Notes under the pieces: model-generated
Told to the model about the DNA's origin: nothing
Seen by the model: only the letters and a program-made list of their open reading frames with translations
Database searches by the model: none
Made by a program: the position numbers and the translations under genes
From: Granulicella aggregans
GTDB lineage: Bacteria > Acidobacteriota > Terriglobia > Terriglobales > Acidobacteriaceae
NCBI RefSeq assembly: GCF_014203275.1
Contig: NZ_JACHIP010000001.1
Coordinates: 310,001 to 374,000 of the forward strand
Length of the DNA: 64,000 nt
Direction: 5' to 3'
Shown here: in pieces, positions 1-9,252 of the stretch
Position numbering within the stretch: the stretch's first letter is position 1
How the letters are laid out: each line of letters opens with the position of its first letter

Positions 1-2
1 CT

Positions 3-1121
3 TCTCCTGCGACAGAAGTTCTTGGATCGACGCCGTGCGCCTTGCCGTACATGCATACCATCCGGGTAGGGAAAGACGAATATCGCCAGCTGTGCCACCC
101 AGTGGCCTATGGCGGTGCACCGGCTTATTTAGGAGCCTCCTCGACCATGCTTGAAGACAAGATACTTCTCGACACCTTTACCTCTGCTTTGTGCAAGATG
201 ATCCCCGTGATTCTTCTTGTGTCAGGTGTTGGCGGTTACTGGCTAGGCCGGCGCGCTCTGCGACCCATCAACAGCCTGATCACCGAGGCACAAAACATCT
301 CGACCAGCGACCTCTCCCGCCGGCTGCCGGTGCCAGCGGCCAACGATGAACTGCGTCAGCTCGCCATTGAGTGGAATAGTCTTCTGGCGAGAATTCAGAC
401 CACGCTTTCGAGGATTACGCAGTTCACCGCCGATGCCTCACACGAGCTCCGCAGCCCCATCGCCTACATTCGAACGACCGCCGAGTACAGTCTCGCGAAT
501 CCTGGTCTCGACGGGGAGACCCGCGAGGCCCTGCTTGAGATCGTCGACGAGACCCGCAGCACAAGTGACCTGCTCGATAACCTGCTTACCCTCGCCCGTG
601 CCGACGCCGACTACGTCTTCGTTGAAGCGGACGAATGCGATGTGGAACCCGCGATCCAGGAAGTATGTGCGAGATTTGAGCCTCTAGCGAGAGACAAACA
701 ACAAAATCTCCATTGGGAGATCGCGGAAGATGTAGGTCCGGTCCTACGCATGAACGCGTTTCATCTTCGCCGCCTGCTTACCATCTTGCTGGACAACGCC
801 ATCAAGTTCACCGGCGCCGGCGGCAACATCGTTGTCCGTTACGATACGACCGCCGGTGCACGGCTTCAGGTAGCGGATGACGGGATCGGGATCGCGGCTG
901 GCGACTTGCCTAAGGTCTTCGATCGCTTCTACCGCGTAGACGCGGCTCGTTCTGACACGCGCGATGGTGTCGGGCTTGGGCTATCTATAGCCAAATGGAT
1001 CGCCGAACTTTACCTTGGCACCCTCACCATCGAAAGCCAAGCGAACAAGGGTACGGTTGTCACATTTCACCTTCCCAGCTTCGATCCGGGAGTGCCGTCC
1101 CGGCATACAGCCCGAAAATAA
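3..1121 (+). CDS. Sensor histidine kinase, 5'-truncated by the window edge
   Basis: Inner-membrane two-component sensor kinase that autophosphorylates on His and passes phosphate to a response regulator not in this window. The reading frame is open to the left edge, so the first TTG (42) is probably not the true start and part of the periplasmic sensor domain is missing. Numbering from that TTG: a membrane segment near 48-68, a HAMP linker about 68-122, the HisKA H-box ASHELRSP with phospho-acceptor His134, N-box with Asn252, G1 box DDGIGI near 279-284 and G2 box GVGLGLS near 309-315. All catalytic boxes are intact. The C-terminal tail after about 345 is short. The partner regulator probably lies just upstream, as is usual for OmpR/HAMP-type pairs. 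The sensed signal cannot be told. Confidence 0.9.
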   Translation, partial: SPATEVLGSTPCALPYMHTIRVGKDEYRQLCHPVAYGGAPAYLGASSTMLEDKILLDTFTSALCKMIPVILLVSGVGGYWLGRRALRPINSLITEAQNISTSDLSRRLPVPAANDELRQLAIEWNSLLARIQTTLSRITQFTADASHELRSPIAYIRTTAEYSLANPGLDGETREALLEIVDETRSTSDLLDNLLTLARADADYVFVEADECDVEPAIQEVCARFEPLARDKQQNLHWEIAEDVGPVLRMNAFHLRRLLTILLDNAIKFTGAGGNIVVRYDTTAGARLQVADDGIGIAAGDLPKVFDRFYRVDAARSDTRDGVGLGLSIAKWIAELYLGTLTIESQANKGTVVTFHLPSFDPGVPSRHTARK

Positions 1122-1231
1122 TCAGGTGCCATGGGACGCGTCAGGAGGGTACAAGCTATGTCTACTTGTGTTTGAACAATTGCGATATCCAGCTCCTTGT
1201 ACCCAGTTTCTATGACTACAACTGGTATCCA

Positions 1232-1621
1232 CTACCGTCTCGACTGCGGAATCCGACCCAAACGTGGATCGTGGCTCAGAATGAGATCACATGCGTGAAG
1301 GGCGTCTCGCTCGAACTCGGGATCATCGACCGGAAGGAGAAGCCAGTGACCGATTTTTCCGCCTAAGCCGTGAATAGAGCGAAGAGATGGCAAGTCCTGG
1401 TGAAGACCCACGTCCTTTGGATCAGTTCCTTGAGAAAGTACGAGCCAGACGCCGTTGTCCTGCGGATATTTTGCGTGATCCAGCAGCATCATGAAGAGGT
1501 GATTGCCGACATAGACGGCCCATCCGGAAAACATCCTGCGCACTTCTGGATTCAGGGATGCGAGGGCCTCTAAAACAAACGGATGAGACGGTCTCGGTTT
1601 CAGCTTGGCAGGACGCGACAT
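1232..1621 (-). CDS. TfoX N-terminal-domain-like protein
   Basis: Small 129-residue soluble protein. The stretch EVRRMFSGWAVYVGNHLFMM (about residues 26-45) matches the pattern of TfoX/Sxy N-terminal domains (conserved R-x-M-F-G-G-x-x-x-Y followed by a hydrophobic strand), and the C-terminal part is a short alpha/beta extension. Full TfoX proteins add a C-terminal domain that is absent here, as in many stand-alone homologues. In gamma-proteobacteria Sxy/TfoX activates competence genes through CRP; single-domain versions have no settled role, so no competence function is claimed. There is an AGAGG upstream of the ATG. It is convergent with the histidine kinase and separate from the TPR gene that follows. 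The family call is moderate; that the gene is real is likely. Confidence 0.6.
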   Translation of the reverse strand: MSRPAKLKPRPSHPFVLEALASLNPEVRRMFSGWAVYVGNHLFMMLLDHAKYPQDNGVWLVLSQGTDPKDVGLHQDLPSLRSIHGLGGKIGHWLLLPVDDPEFERDALHACDLILSHDPRLGRIPQSRR

Positions 1622-1710
1622 CGCGATACGTGACCTCTATTTGTCGGGCGTCTTTGTCTATCGTCTATTTTCTATCATTGGAGTGACAAAGCCTTTGTGT
1701 GGACATTTCT

Positions 1711-2658
1711 TTACTCCGGGCCAAAAGGATTGGGAGCTTCCCTGGACGAATGCGTGCCTACGAGCTTTGCGCAGATAGCGAACTCGCGCTCTGCGAGGTC
1801 AGGCTTCGATAGCTTCTTATAAACCTGCGCCAGGCGAAAGTGGAGTGACGAGGTCTCCGGCGACAAGGCGACCGCCACTTCCAACTCGTGTTGAGCCTGG
1901 ACGAGATCGCCCTGCTGGACGTAGGCCTTCCCCAGTTCCTCGTGCATTCTGGGATTGGCGGGGAACAGAGTAACCGCCTCCTTCAAAAGATCCACGGCCT
2001 TTACAAGATCGTTCTGCTCGAGGAGCAAGGTCCCAAGGTTGAAGTAAGGCTGGGCATCTGTTCCGGCAGTTCCCTGCCAATCGATCGCTCGTTGAAACGC
2101 CTGCATGGCGGAGTCTTTCTTCTGGAGAGCGGAGAGTGCCAGACCTCGATTATTCTCTGCTTCCACATAGCGCGGACGAAGAGATAACGCATGTTCGAAT
2201 GAAGCGATGGCGGCTTCGTACTGGCCTTCTTTATACTTCGTTCGACCGAGAAGGTACCAATAGCTTGCCTCACCCGGATCGTGGACAGTCGCTTCGGTGA
2301 ACCAGCGGTCGGCGTCGAAATAGTCTTCCATCAGGACGTAATCGGACGCGATCATCCCAAACTCACGGGCGTTCGGATTTCTTCCCTTGGCCGCCGCTGT
2401 GAACTCCGCGAGAGATTCTTTCGCTCGCTGCTCGCGAAACAAGATCTCCGCGCGAAGATAGTGACCTTCGACGGAGCCTGCATCTGTCCGAAGCACGGCG
2501 TCGACCGCTGTCTCGGCCTCTTTAGTAAGGCCGCGCGCCAGGAGTCTTCTCGGCTCCGATAGCGGATCGCTCTGCGCCGGCGTCGACGCACAGGCGGACG
2601 CAAGCAACAGCAACGCTACGGATCGAGCTTTGATTGCCATCTTGAGCCTTCGCATCAT
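1711..2658 (-). CDS. TPR-repeat lipoprotein (envelope)
   Basis: 315-residue protein with a basic N-terminus, a hydrophobic run and a lipobox-like ASAC with Cys23, suggesting a lipidated envelope protein; the start could also be Met7. The rest is made of tetratricopeptide repeats (for example the units around residues 66-100, 130-165, 166-200 and 203-270, with typical A-x-x-x-x-x-x-A-L and N-x-x-G/A-x-A-L signatures). TPRs are protein-protein scaffolds; no enzymatic domain is visible. The start overlaps the stop of the upstream heptaheme gene by 4 bp (ATGA type), so the two are probably translationally coupled. With the other TPR gene it brackets the cytochrome, suggesting a scaffold for it (inference). 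Confidence 0.8.
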   Translation of the reverse strand: MMRRLKMAIKARSVALLLLASACASTPAQSDPLSEPRRLLARGLTKEAETAVDAVLRTDAGSVEGHYLRAEILFREQRAKESLAEFTAAAKGRNPNAREFGMIASDYVLMEDYFDADRWFTEATVHDPGEASYWYLLGRTKYKEGQYEAAIASFEHALSLRPRYVEAENNRGLALSALQKKDSAMQAFQRAIDWQGTAGTDAQPYFNLGTLLLEQNDLVKAVDLLKEAVTLFPANPRMHEELGKAYVQQGDLVQAQHELEVAVALSPETSSLHFRLAQVYKKLSKPDLAEREFAICAKLVGTHSSREAPNPFGPE

Positions 2659-4301
2659 CGTACGTTCGTCGCTGGGCAGTGCGACATTTGAGTATTTAGA
2701 GACTCTAAGCTTTCGAGGCCAGGGTTATAGAAGAGCGCTTCCTGCAGGACCTTCTTTGCCGCGTCGGAGTTCCCCGCCATGCAGTCTACCCTGGCCACAT
2801 TCGATGCCAGACCCGGAATATCCTGGTTCCTCGCAAACGCGGCATTCAGAAGACTCTGGGCCTCTTCTAACTTCCCTTCCTTGGCCATGATCGTCCCTAG
2901 ATTGGACAGGGCTGTTAGGTCATTCCCATTGATCGATAAGACTTTTCTGAATAAGTCCGCCGCCGACGGTTCGTCTCCTCGAGCAGCGGCCATCACGCCT
3001 AACGCATCAAGCGCTTCGGGATCTCCGGCCAAATCGCTGCGAACACCGTTCAACTGCCCCCAGGCCGTCGGCTCCAGCGCCTTATCTCCGGCGAGCATTG
3101 CCTTGTAGTAAGCCATCGCCAGATCCCGCTTCGTACCGGCCTCAGGAAAAATTGCGGCGAGTTCCTTTGTTGCCGGCGTGCGCTGAGGCTGGGCCACCTC
3201 CGGGATTCGGAGTATTCGATGATCGGTCCAGGCAACATGCGGGATATTTTCCGCGCCGGTTTGTTTCATGTGACAACTGGTGCAGTCCTTAGTCTCGGGG
3301 TGATGCGATTCCGCGAACTTCGCATTACTGTGGCAGGTAAGACACTTGCTCCGGTAGAACGCAACGCGCTGTTCCTTGTCAGGAGTGAAATGCGGATCGT
3401 GGCAACTGGTGCATGACATCGTCTCTCCCGAGGCCCGCTTGCAACCACTCTGTGCGAATTGTTCGACCTCGCTTACCGCGCGGGCTGTAGCAGCTTTGCC
3501 GCCATACACGTAGTAAGAGGCGAAGTCCGTGATGGATTCTCCCGGGACGAAGTCGAGGGCTGAGCGGCCAGCGCGTTCGACCAGTACGTCGCCCTCCAGA
3601 TGGCAATTGATGCAGATAGAATCCCGCTTCGCAGCATCCAGTCGCGCGGGATTTATTACCTTGATCTTGCCACCGCTGGAGACGTGCCCAGTGCTATCGC
3701 CGTGGCAAGCCTCGCAGGTTACACCGGTATGGAGGAAGGCTGAGTTCTTGTAACGGTTGAGAGTTCCAGGATCGCTACGCCTTACTTCGCTCATGTGACA
3801 TCGAAGGCATCCGCTTTGCAACGGGAGCGCTGGCACCACACGTGACATCCCTGCAAGCCCAGGCTTCATATCAAAGTTCCCGGAAGCCGCATACCAGGCG
3901 ATAGGAGACTCGAAGAGAAATCCATTGGCTGCGTAGATGTAGGTTGTACCGAGATGTCCTGAGCCAAGAAAGTAGTCCAATGAAACAGTCTTACTCTCAC
4001 TTTTACTAGTCATGCTGAGAAGGCTCGCCCTGCCTCCCGTAACGTCGCTTGTGATGGTGTACGACACTCCGGCCCGGCTTTGCACAGTGCTCAAGGGGTG
4101 CGGTCGTTCACTTGCTGCACCACTTGCATTCGCCATGGGAGTCATCAAATATTTGTTACAGATCTCCGCATGACATTTCGCACAACTCGCGTCCGCAATC
4201 CGCACCGGCGTCGGGACCTGCGCCAGCGAACGCCCGGCCAGCAGCAGTAGAAACAGCCATAGAGATAGCCCGTAAAATCGCGCCGTTACTTTACTGAGCA
4301 T
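2655..4301 (-). CDS. Secreted seven-heme cytochrome c with C-terminal TPR domain
   Basis: 548 residues with an N-terminal signal peptide (hydrophobic 10-27, cleavage near SLAQ). Seven CxxCH heme c sites are visible at about Cys40, 165, 196, 230, 297, 320 and 340, so the protein is a periplasmic or outer-surface multiheme electron carrier or redox enzyme. From about residue 435 to 535 it switches to TPR helices. Multiheme proteins with a TPR tail are common in Acidobacteria but have no assigned reaction; by heme pattern it is of the c554/NapC-NrfA-like tetraheme-plus general class, not a recognised nitrite reductase. It overlaps the upstream TPR gene by 11 bp and the downstream TPR gene by 4 bp. 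Possible roles are respiratory or extracellular electron transfer, or peroxide/nitrite handling; none is shown by the sequence. Confidence 0.85.
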   Translation of the reverse strand: MLSKVTARFYGLSLWLFLLLLAGRSLAQVPTPVRIADASCAKCHAEICNKYLMTPMANASGAASERPHPLSTVQSRAGVSYTITSDVTGGRASLLSMTSKSESKTVSLDYFLGSGHLGTTYIYAANGFLFESPIAWYAASGNFDMKPGLAGMSRVVPALPLQSGCLRCHMSEVRRSDPGTLNRYKNSAFLHTGVTCEACHGDSTGHVSSGGKIKVINPARLDAAKRDSICINCHLEGDVLVERAGRSALDFVPGESITDFASYYVYGGKAATARAVSEVEQFAQSGCKRASGETMSCTSCHDPHFTPDKEQRVAFYRSKCLTCHSNAKFAESHHPETKDCTSCHMKQTGAENIPHVAWTDHRILRIPEVAQPQRTPATKELAAIFPEAGTKRDLAMAYYKAMLAGDKALEPTAWGQLNGVRSDLAGDPEALDALGVMAAARGDEPSAADLFRKVLSINGNDLTALSNLGTIMAKEGKLEEAQSLLNAAFARNQDIPGLASNVARVDCMAGNSDAAKKVLQEALFYNPGLESLESLNTQMSHCPATNVR

Positions 4302-5472
4302 CCTTCTTCACCCGCACCACATCTGCTGCCTGGGCGGCCACAGCCTCGCGGGCCTCACGTTGAAGACGCGCGTAGATCTTCGTCTCTTCCGCGGCCTGCG
4401 CCTGATCTCCTGCGGCACGGTACACGGACGCGAGGAGGAAGTGGATCGATGGCTCCCGGGGATTGTCGAGCAACGCCAGCTTTAGATCAGGCAAGGCCTC
4501 TTGCTGGCGTTCGAGACGAACAAGCGCGCGAGCGCGGTCTACCCGGGCCTGCATCAGGTTAGGGCAACGTTCCACGGATTGATTAAGTTCAGCCAGCGCC
4601 TTGTCCGCCGGCTCGTTCAGCTCGAGCATGGAGTTGGCGAGCTTCCATCTCGCGCTGCAATTGTTTGGGTCGATGGCCAGCTCTGCGGCAAACTCCTTTT
4701 CAGCCGGCTCCCAGTTGGTCATTAACCAGTATGTATTTGCGACGTGCAAGTGTATTCCCGGCTGGTTCGGCGCAAGCTCAATCGCCTTCTTGTATTCCAC
4801 CAGAGCCAGTTCGTAGTTATGCATACTCTCGTCAATTTCGCCGGTGATTTCATGGGCTACGACAGAGTTCGGGTCGATCTGATTGATCTTTCCCAGCGCA
4901 TCCTGCGACATCTGCAGATAGGTCTTTCCGAGCAGGTACCACCCGTTCTGGTCCTTCGGGTTTCGTTCTAGAAAGTGGTTCAACGTGGCTGCGGCCTGTT
5001 GATATTCACTCTGTTTGATCTGTACTTGCGCGAGAGCCAGCTCAAGCTGGTCGTCGTCGGGCTTGCCAGACAAAGCCTTCTTGATCAGCGGTTCGGCCTT
5101 GGCGTTCTGGCCAAGCTGGTAGTAGCTGAGGCCAAGCATGGCCGTCGCGGTAGGCATGCTGACATGGAGTTTAAGTCCGTGGTCTAACGTTTCGACGGCG
5201 TGCTCATAGTCGCGATCATTGAAGTACAGCATGCCGAGGTTGTTGTAGGCTGCGGCAAGGTGAGGAGCCAGCTTGATCATCGCCTGATACTTTGCGATAG
5301 CTGTGGCTGTGTCGTTAGCTTGTTGGGCTTGGGTCGCCTCGGCGTAAAGGCGCTCTACCGCGGGCGAGACCTCATCGCCCTTGGCCTGAGGTGACGCCGA
5401 TAGAGGCACGAAAAAAACAAGCAACAGACTGAGCGAAAGATTGAGCCGGAGGGAGAGACGGGCAGCGCTCAT
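4291..5472 (-). CDS. Secreted TPR-repeat protein
   Basis: 393 residues. The N-terminal hydrophobic run (about 8-26, then ASPQA) is a signal peptide. About ten TPR units follow from residue 35 to 375 (for example PHLAAAYNNLGMLYF, then repeats every 34 residues), with no other domain. It is the first gene of the TPR / seven-heme cytochrome / TPR group and overlaps the cytochrome start by 11 bp. It lies 139 bp downstream of the TonB receptor, beyond a strong hairpin, so it probably has its own promoter: a perfect TATAAT lies 8 bp before the ATG, and no Shine-Dalgarno sequence is present, suggesting a leaderless mRNA. Likely a periplasmic scaffold for the cytochrome (inference from order only). 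Confidence 0.85.
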   Translation of the reverse strand: MSAARLSLRLNLSLSLLLVFFVPLSASPQAKGDEVSPAVERLYAEATQAQQANDTATAIAKYQAMIKLAPHLAAAYNNLGMLYFNDRDYEHAVETLDHGLKLHVSMPTATAMLGLSYYQLGQNAKAEPLIKKALSGKPDDDQLELALAQVQIKQSEYQQAAATLNHFLERNPKDQNGWYLLGKTYLQMSQDALGKINQIDPNSVVAHEITGEIDESMHNYELALVEYKKAIELAPNQPGIHLHVANTYWLMTNWEPAEKEFAAELAIDPNNCSARWKLANSMLELNEPADKALAELNQSVERCPNLMQARVDRARALVRLERQQEALPDLKLALLDNPREPSIHFLLASVYRAAGDQAQAAEETKIYARLQREAREAVAAQAADVVRVKKDAQ

Positions 5473-5480
5473 TTGAGGAG

Positions 5481-5486
5481 ATTATA
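5481..5486 (-). promoter_or_regulatory. -10 element (TATAAT) placed for a leaderless transcript
   Basis: On the minus strand a perfect TATAAT ends 8 bp before the ATG of the TPR gene at 5472. Transcription would then begin within 0-2 bases of the ATG, and the 8 bases between (CTCCTCAA) hold no ribosome-binding site. The -35 region is poor. Confidence 0.5.
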
Positions 5487-5549
5487 GAAGATGTTATGCG
5501 TCATTGGCTCGTATCCATGGTGTGCAAGGCATCATCGTAAAGTGAAGCA

Positions 5550-5569
5550 GGGCTGCCCGAAGGCAGCCC
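5550..5569 (-). terminator. Hairpin terminator downstream of the TonB receptor
   Basis: Perfect 8-bp stem GGGCTGCC/GGCAGCCC closed by a CGAA loop, 43 bp beyond the receptor stop codon. The T-run on the minus strand is weak, so termination may be partial and allow read-through into the TPR/cytochrome genes. Confidence 0.5.
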
Positions 5570-5611
5570 CGATGGATGCAGCGTGAATGTTGTAAACGGC
5601 GGAATGTCCGT

Positions 5612-8600
5612 TTAAAACTCGAGCCGGAACTGCGCCTGCCCTTGTCGGTTGGGGATCTGTGAGCCTGTACTGATCACGTACCCGAACTGACCTTTATCGT
5701 CGACATTGCTATCTGGACCGTTGAAACGCGTTCTATTCAAAACGTTGAAGTAGTCGATCTGCAAGACACCGGTAAAGCGGTCCCCGAAGAAAAACTTCTT
5801 GGAGACGTTTGCGGCCTCGTTGTAGTTCGCTGGATTTCGCAGTTCACTAAAGTTCCTCTTCGTGTCGGTAAGCACGTATTTGGGTGCATCAACAAATGAC
5901 GTGGGGTCGAAGATCGGCTTGGATACTTTGCCAGCGAATGAATCGCGAGCTCTGCTGTAGCTGGCTGTCCCAAGCGGTACTGAACTTACACGGGTTGGAC
6001 GATAGAAGCCATTTGGGAATGGCTGTCCATTCTGGGTCGCCCCAAAAGGAGTACCAGATTGGTACGAAGTGATCCAGCCTATCTGCCAACCACCGGCGAG
6101 TTGACCCGTTACGCCGCGATTGTTGAGGAACTTCTTGTTTGGGCCGATGGGCAGCTGATAAGTTCCACTGACCTTCAAAGTCTCAAGTTCATCGGAGCTC
6201 GAGACGGCCCATTCCGGCTTCTGGTCATACTTGTTGATACCGCCATTCGTGAAGGTGGAAAAACCGCTGCTGGCATTATCCATCTGGTGGGAGAGAGTGT
6301 AGCCAATCAGAAACGACAGACCGTTGGTAAAGCGCTTATCGACTTCAATCTGCGCACTCTGGTAGTAGTTCGTTCCGTAGCCCTCAAAGTTATTAGCGAT
6401 GTAGGAGTATTGAGGGTAGGGAGCGAGCGCCTGGGCCACCGTCGCCGAACCGCCGAAGTCAGCGACGAAGTTCTGGTAGGGGACGGTGTATCCCTTTGCC
6501 TGAGCTGTGCCATCGTCAAACTTGAGGTTGAGGTCATCTCCCAGAGCGAGGTACTTGGGGTCCAACTGGTCAATTCGGTTGATATTGCTTGGGAGGTGGA
6601 TGACGCGATTTCCGATCCACGCCGCTGTCAGGAAGAGGTTGTACGGAAGTTCGCGCTGGTAGTTTACGTTCCATTGCTGGGAGTAAGGCGCAAAGCCGCT
6701 CTTCTTGCCGTCAAAAGCTTCGATCTGGGTGCCGGCGCCAAGTCCGGTTGAGAACGGTGTGGCGGGAGGGTTGGGCAGGATTGGAGTGCCAGTATCCCAT
6801 TGACCCACGGCTGAGGACGTGGAGCCAGTTGAGTTACGGTTATAGGTTCCTACAAGAAGGTTCCCGAAGTTGACGGCTACCTTGTTCGTTCCATACTCAT
6901 ACGCACCACCATTAAGGAATGCCACAGCAAAACCGGCTTGAATGACACTCTTGTTATTCAGCTTGTAAGCGAACCCAACGCGCGGACCAACGTGACCGAA
7001 ATGCGTCTCAGCCCTCGTGAAGCCAGCGCAGCCGTCGCAAGATCCAAACTTTGTGGCAGCACCGGGAATTGGATTACCAGATGCATTGGCAAAGTGGGCA
7101 TCGGTACCCTTGGGGTTGAAGAAAACAACCTTGTTGCCATTTTCTGTAAAGGGGACCTGGATGTCCCAACGAACACCCACGTTCAATGTCAGCTTCGAAG
7201 TCAACTTGATGTCATCCTGCACATAGGGTGATATGTCAAGATTGCGCAGTTTCAGTTCCTGGCTGTTGGCGCGGTTATCCGAGTCCGGGATCCCAAGCAG
7301 GTAGCTCGCGAACGAACTGCCGGTGGTACCCAAAGCGTCTGGCGTTGCGGTCGTACGCTGACTGAAATTGAATGCGCCGCCGGCGGTCTGCTCTTCGTTA
7401 TCGTCCTGGTAGGCACGGCGGAACTCGCCACCAATATTAAAGGTGTGGCGTCCCTTCGACCAGAGCCAGTTATTGACAACTGCAATACCGAGCTTCCGAT
7501 TTACCGATCCCGTGTTTGCACCATTCACACCCCACTTTGTCAGTGAGTGCTGGCCATCGAAGATCATGTTGGGGATGACCGGAATCGCACCTGGCTGTGC
7601 ACCCGCGAAGTCATAACGGTTGTTGTTGAATTGGTTGTTGATCTCTCCGATCCAACCAATACCGGCCGTCATTGCAAGGTGTGAAGTAAGCGCGTTGTTA
7701 TACGTCAGCAGGTACCCGCTCCCTTTGTTTGGGTAGTCACGAAGACTGCTCAACGGATTCGGTGCGACTACAAAAGGAGGGTTGTCGAATCCAGTGTTGT
7801 GGAAATTGTTGTGCCACATGCTGAAGTGAATGCCCTGCGACTGCGTCAACACCTGATCAACTGTGAATCCCCAGTTATGCTGAATGTTCGGGATAGTGTT
7901 TGGAGTGGGACTCTTGTTTTTATCCAGCCCGGGAAGATCCGGATCCGGAAGAAACGGGAGGAGCGTGGCCGAAAGTGGGCTGATGCGGTCTGGACAGATC
8001 ACGTTCGCCACGCCGTTGCAGACGAACTGCTGCCCGGTTTTAGGATCGTAGATCTTAATCAGCTGCCCGGTTCCATCTACGTAATCTGTGAAGTCGCCAG
8101 TCTTCTCCCTCGCAGTCGGCACAGTTGCCTGGTCAGTGTCTGAGTTGTTCTGCTTGTACCACTCCTGCGAGTAATGCCCAAACGTCTTGTCGCGACCATC
8201 ATAGAGATGGGGTATGCGGATCGGACCGCCGATTGTGAAGCCGTAGTTATTCTCGTGGTCGGTCGGGGCGTGATCGTGCGGGTTATTTGCGTTGTAAGCT
8301 TTGCCGTTGAAGAAGCCCACTGAATCGAACAAGCTATTGCGATTAATTTCGAATAGATCGCCGTGATACTTATTCGTGCCCGAGGCCATTTGATAGGTGA
8401 GGGCGCCCTGTCCGAGGCCGAACTGGGCAGCAAAGGTGGAACGCTCTACACGGAACTCCTGCACCATCTCGAAGGGCGGATTGAAATTCTGCGTGTAGCC
8501 TTCGGTCTCTGGTTGAGCGACCGGTATGCCGTTGTAGAGGATTTCCTGCTCGAAGTCCGCACCGCCGCCATCACGGTGAGAGAAACTGTCGCCCGTAACT

Positions 8601-9142
8601 CCAGGGGCGAGGAACTGGAGCTGGTCGATTTGGCGGCCACGACCGGAGACCTGTACAGGAAGCGCGGCCACAACCTCCGGCTCAATTGTGCTGCCAAGCT
8701 GTGGTTCGGTTGTGTTGAGCGCGATGGCACTCGATGTGACCTCGACCGTTTCGCTTGCGTCTCCGTTGGAGAGAGTGATGTCCAAGGTGGCGATGACGCT
8801 GACGTCGACGTTCACGCCAGTGAGGACCGCCTTCTTGAAGCCGGGTGCGTCGACGGTAATTGTGTATCTACCAGGATTCAAGCCTTTGGCTGTGTAGGAG
8901 CCTGCGCTGCTTGACGTGAGATGGGAGGCGACAGAGGTACCGTCGTTGGTGATGGTCACGTTGGCGCCCGATACGACCGCGCCAGTGGCATCTGTGATCG
9001 TTCCGGTGACACCGGCGTTGGCCTGGGCCAATGCCAAGTTTGGGTGAGAGATTGCCAGAGCGAAAATCGCTAGTAAAAATGCGACCGGTTTAAACCAAAG
9101 ACCGCCTCGCTCTGAACGATAGGGCCGATTCAGGTGCATCAT
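5612..9142 (-). CDS. TonB-dependent receptor, Oar-like (mannan regulon candidate)
   Basis: 1,176-residue outer-membrane transporter. Signal peptide 1-40 (cleaved near LALAQA), a carboxypeptidase-regulatory-like beta-sandwich at about 41-130 (GTITDATGAVVSGANVTITN start), a plug at about 150-260, then a long beta-barrel ending in the outer-membrane C-terminal Phe (QFRLEF). Such Oar-like receptors are the acidobacterial counterpart of SusC but lack a SusD partner. The GGGGAGGA Shine-Dalgarno lies just before the ATGATG start. The promoter carries two LacI-type operators, one of which matches the operator of the GH38 gene in 14 of 15 positions. I therefore infer import of mannan-derived oligosaccharides; the sequence alone does not give the ligand. 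Confidence 0.9.
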   Translation of the reverse strand: MMHLNRPYRSERGGLWFKPVAFLLAIFALAISHPNLALAQANAGVTGTITDATGAVVSGANVTITNDGTSVASHLTSSSAGSYTAKGLNPGRYTITVDAPGFKKAVLTGVNVDVSVIATLDITLSNGDASETVEVTSSAIALNTTEPQLGSTIEPEVVAALPVQVSGRGRQIDQLQFLAPGVTGDSFSHRDGGGADFEQEILYNGIPVAQPETEGYTQNFNPPFEMVQEFRVERSTFAAQFGLGQGALTYQMASGTNKYHGDLFEINRNSLFDSVGFFNGKAYNANNPHDHAPTDHENNYGFTIGGPIRIPHLYDGRDKTFGHYSQEWYKQNNSDTDQATVPTAREKTGDFTDYVDGTGQLIKIYDPKTGQQFVCNGVANVICPDRISPLSATLLPFLPDPDLPGLDKNKSPTPNTIPNIQHNWGFTVDQVLTQSQGIHFSMWHNNFHNTGFDNPPFVVAPNPLSSLRDYPNKGSGYLLTYNNALTSHLAMTAGIGWIGEINNQFNNNRYDFAGAQPGAIPVIPNMIFDGQHSLTKWGVNGANTGSVNRKLGIAVVNNWLWSKGRHTFNIGGEFRRAYQDDNEEQTAGGAFNFSQRTTATPDALGTTGSSFASYLLGIPDSDNRANSQELKLRNLDISPYVQDDIKLTSKLTLNVGVRWDIQVPFTENGNKVVFFNPKGTDAHFANASGNPIPGAATKFGSCDGCAGFTRAETHFGHVGPRVGFAYKLNNKSVIQAGFAVAFLNGGAYEYGTNKVAVNFGNLLVGTYNRNSTGSTSSAVGQWDTGTPILPNPPATPFSTGLGAGTQIEAFDGKKSGFAPYSQQWNVNYQRELPYNLFLTAAWIGNRVIHLPSNINRIDQLDPKYLALGDDLNLKFDDGTAQAKGYTVPYQNFVADFGGSATVAQALAPYPQYSYIANNFEGYGTNYYQSAQIEVDKRFTNGLSFLIGYTLSHQMDNASSGFSTFTNGGINKYDQKPEWAVSSSDELETLKVSGTYQLPIGPNKKFLNNRGVTGQLAGGWQIGWITSYQSGTPFGATQNGQPFPNGFYRPTRVSSVPLGTASYSRARDSFAGKVSKPIFDPTSFVDAPKYVLTDTKRNFSELRNPANYNEAANVSKKFFFGDRFTGVLQIDYFNVLNRTRFNGPDSNVDDKGQFGYVISTGSQIPNRQGQAQFRLEF

Positions 9143-9191
9143 AGTTCCTCCCCAAAGTCATACGTGGACTTGCCACGCTGACGTAGAAATA

Positions 9192-9205
9192 AGACAACGT
9201 TGTCA
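9192..9205. promoter_or_regulatory. LacI-type operator O1 of TonB receptor
   Basis: AGACAACGTTGTCA contains the perfect 12-bp palindrome GACAACGTTGTC with the central CG typical of LacI-family sites. It sits about 10-23 bases downstream of the expected transcription start, a position that would block elongation or initiation. Confidence 0.7.
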
Positions 9206-9222
9206 AATTTTGATCGAGGCGA

Positions 9223-9252
9223 AAGTTACGCCCGCAATGATATCGTTGTCAA
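9223..9252 (-). promoter_or_regulatory. Sigma-70 promoter of TonB receptor
   Basis: On the minus strand: -35 TTGACA (9247-9252), 18-bp spacer, -10 TAACTT (9223-9228, weak). The -35 is embedded in operator O2 (9238-9251). Confidence 0.5.
9238..9251. promoter_or_regulatory. LacI-type operator O2 of TonB receptor
   Basis: TGATATCGTTGTCA, a pseudo-palindrome with central CG, 46 bp centre to centre from O1 and overlapping the -35 hexamer. Read on the minus strand as TTGACAACGATATCA it differs by one base from the site in front of the GH38 gene (13206-13220). Confidence 0.7.

Noticed and set aside
995..1366. Open frame overlapping the end of the histidine kinase
   Set aside because: Starts inside the kinase and runs across the opposite-strand TfoX-like gene; no recognisable domain.
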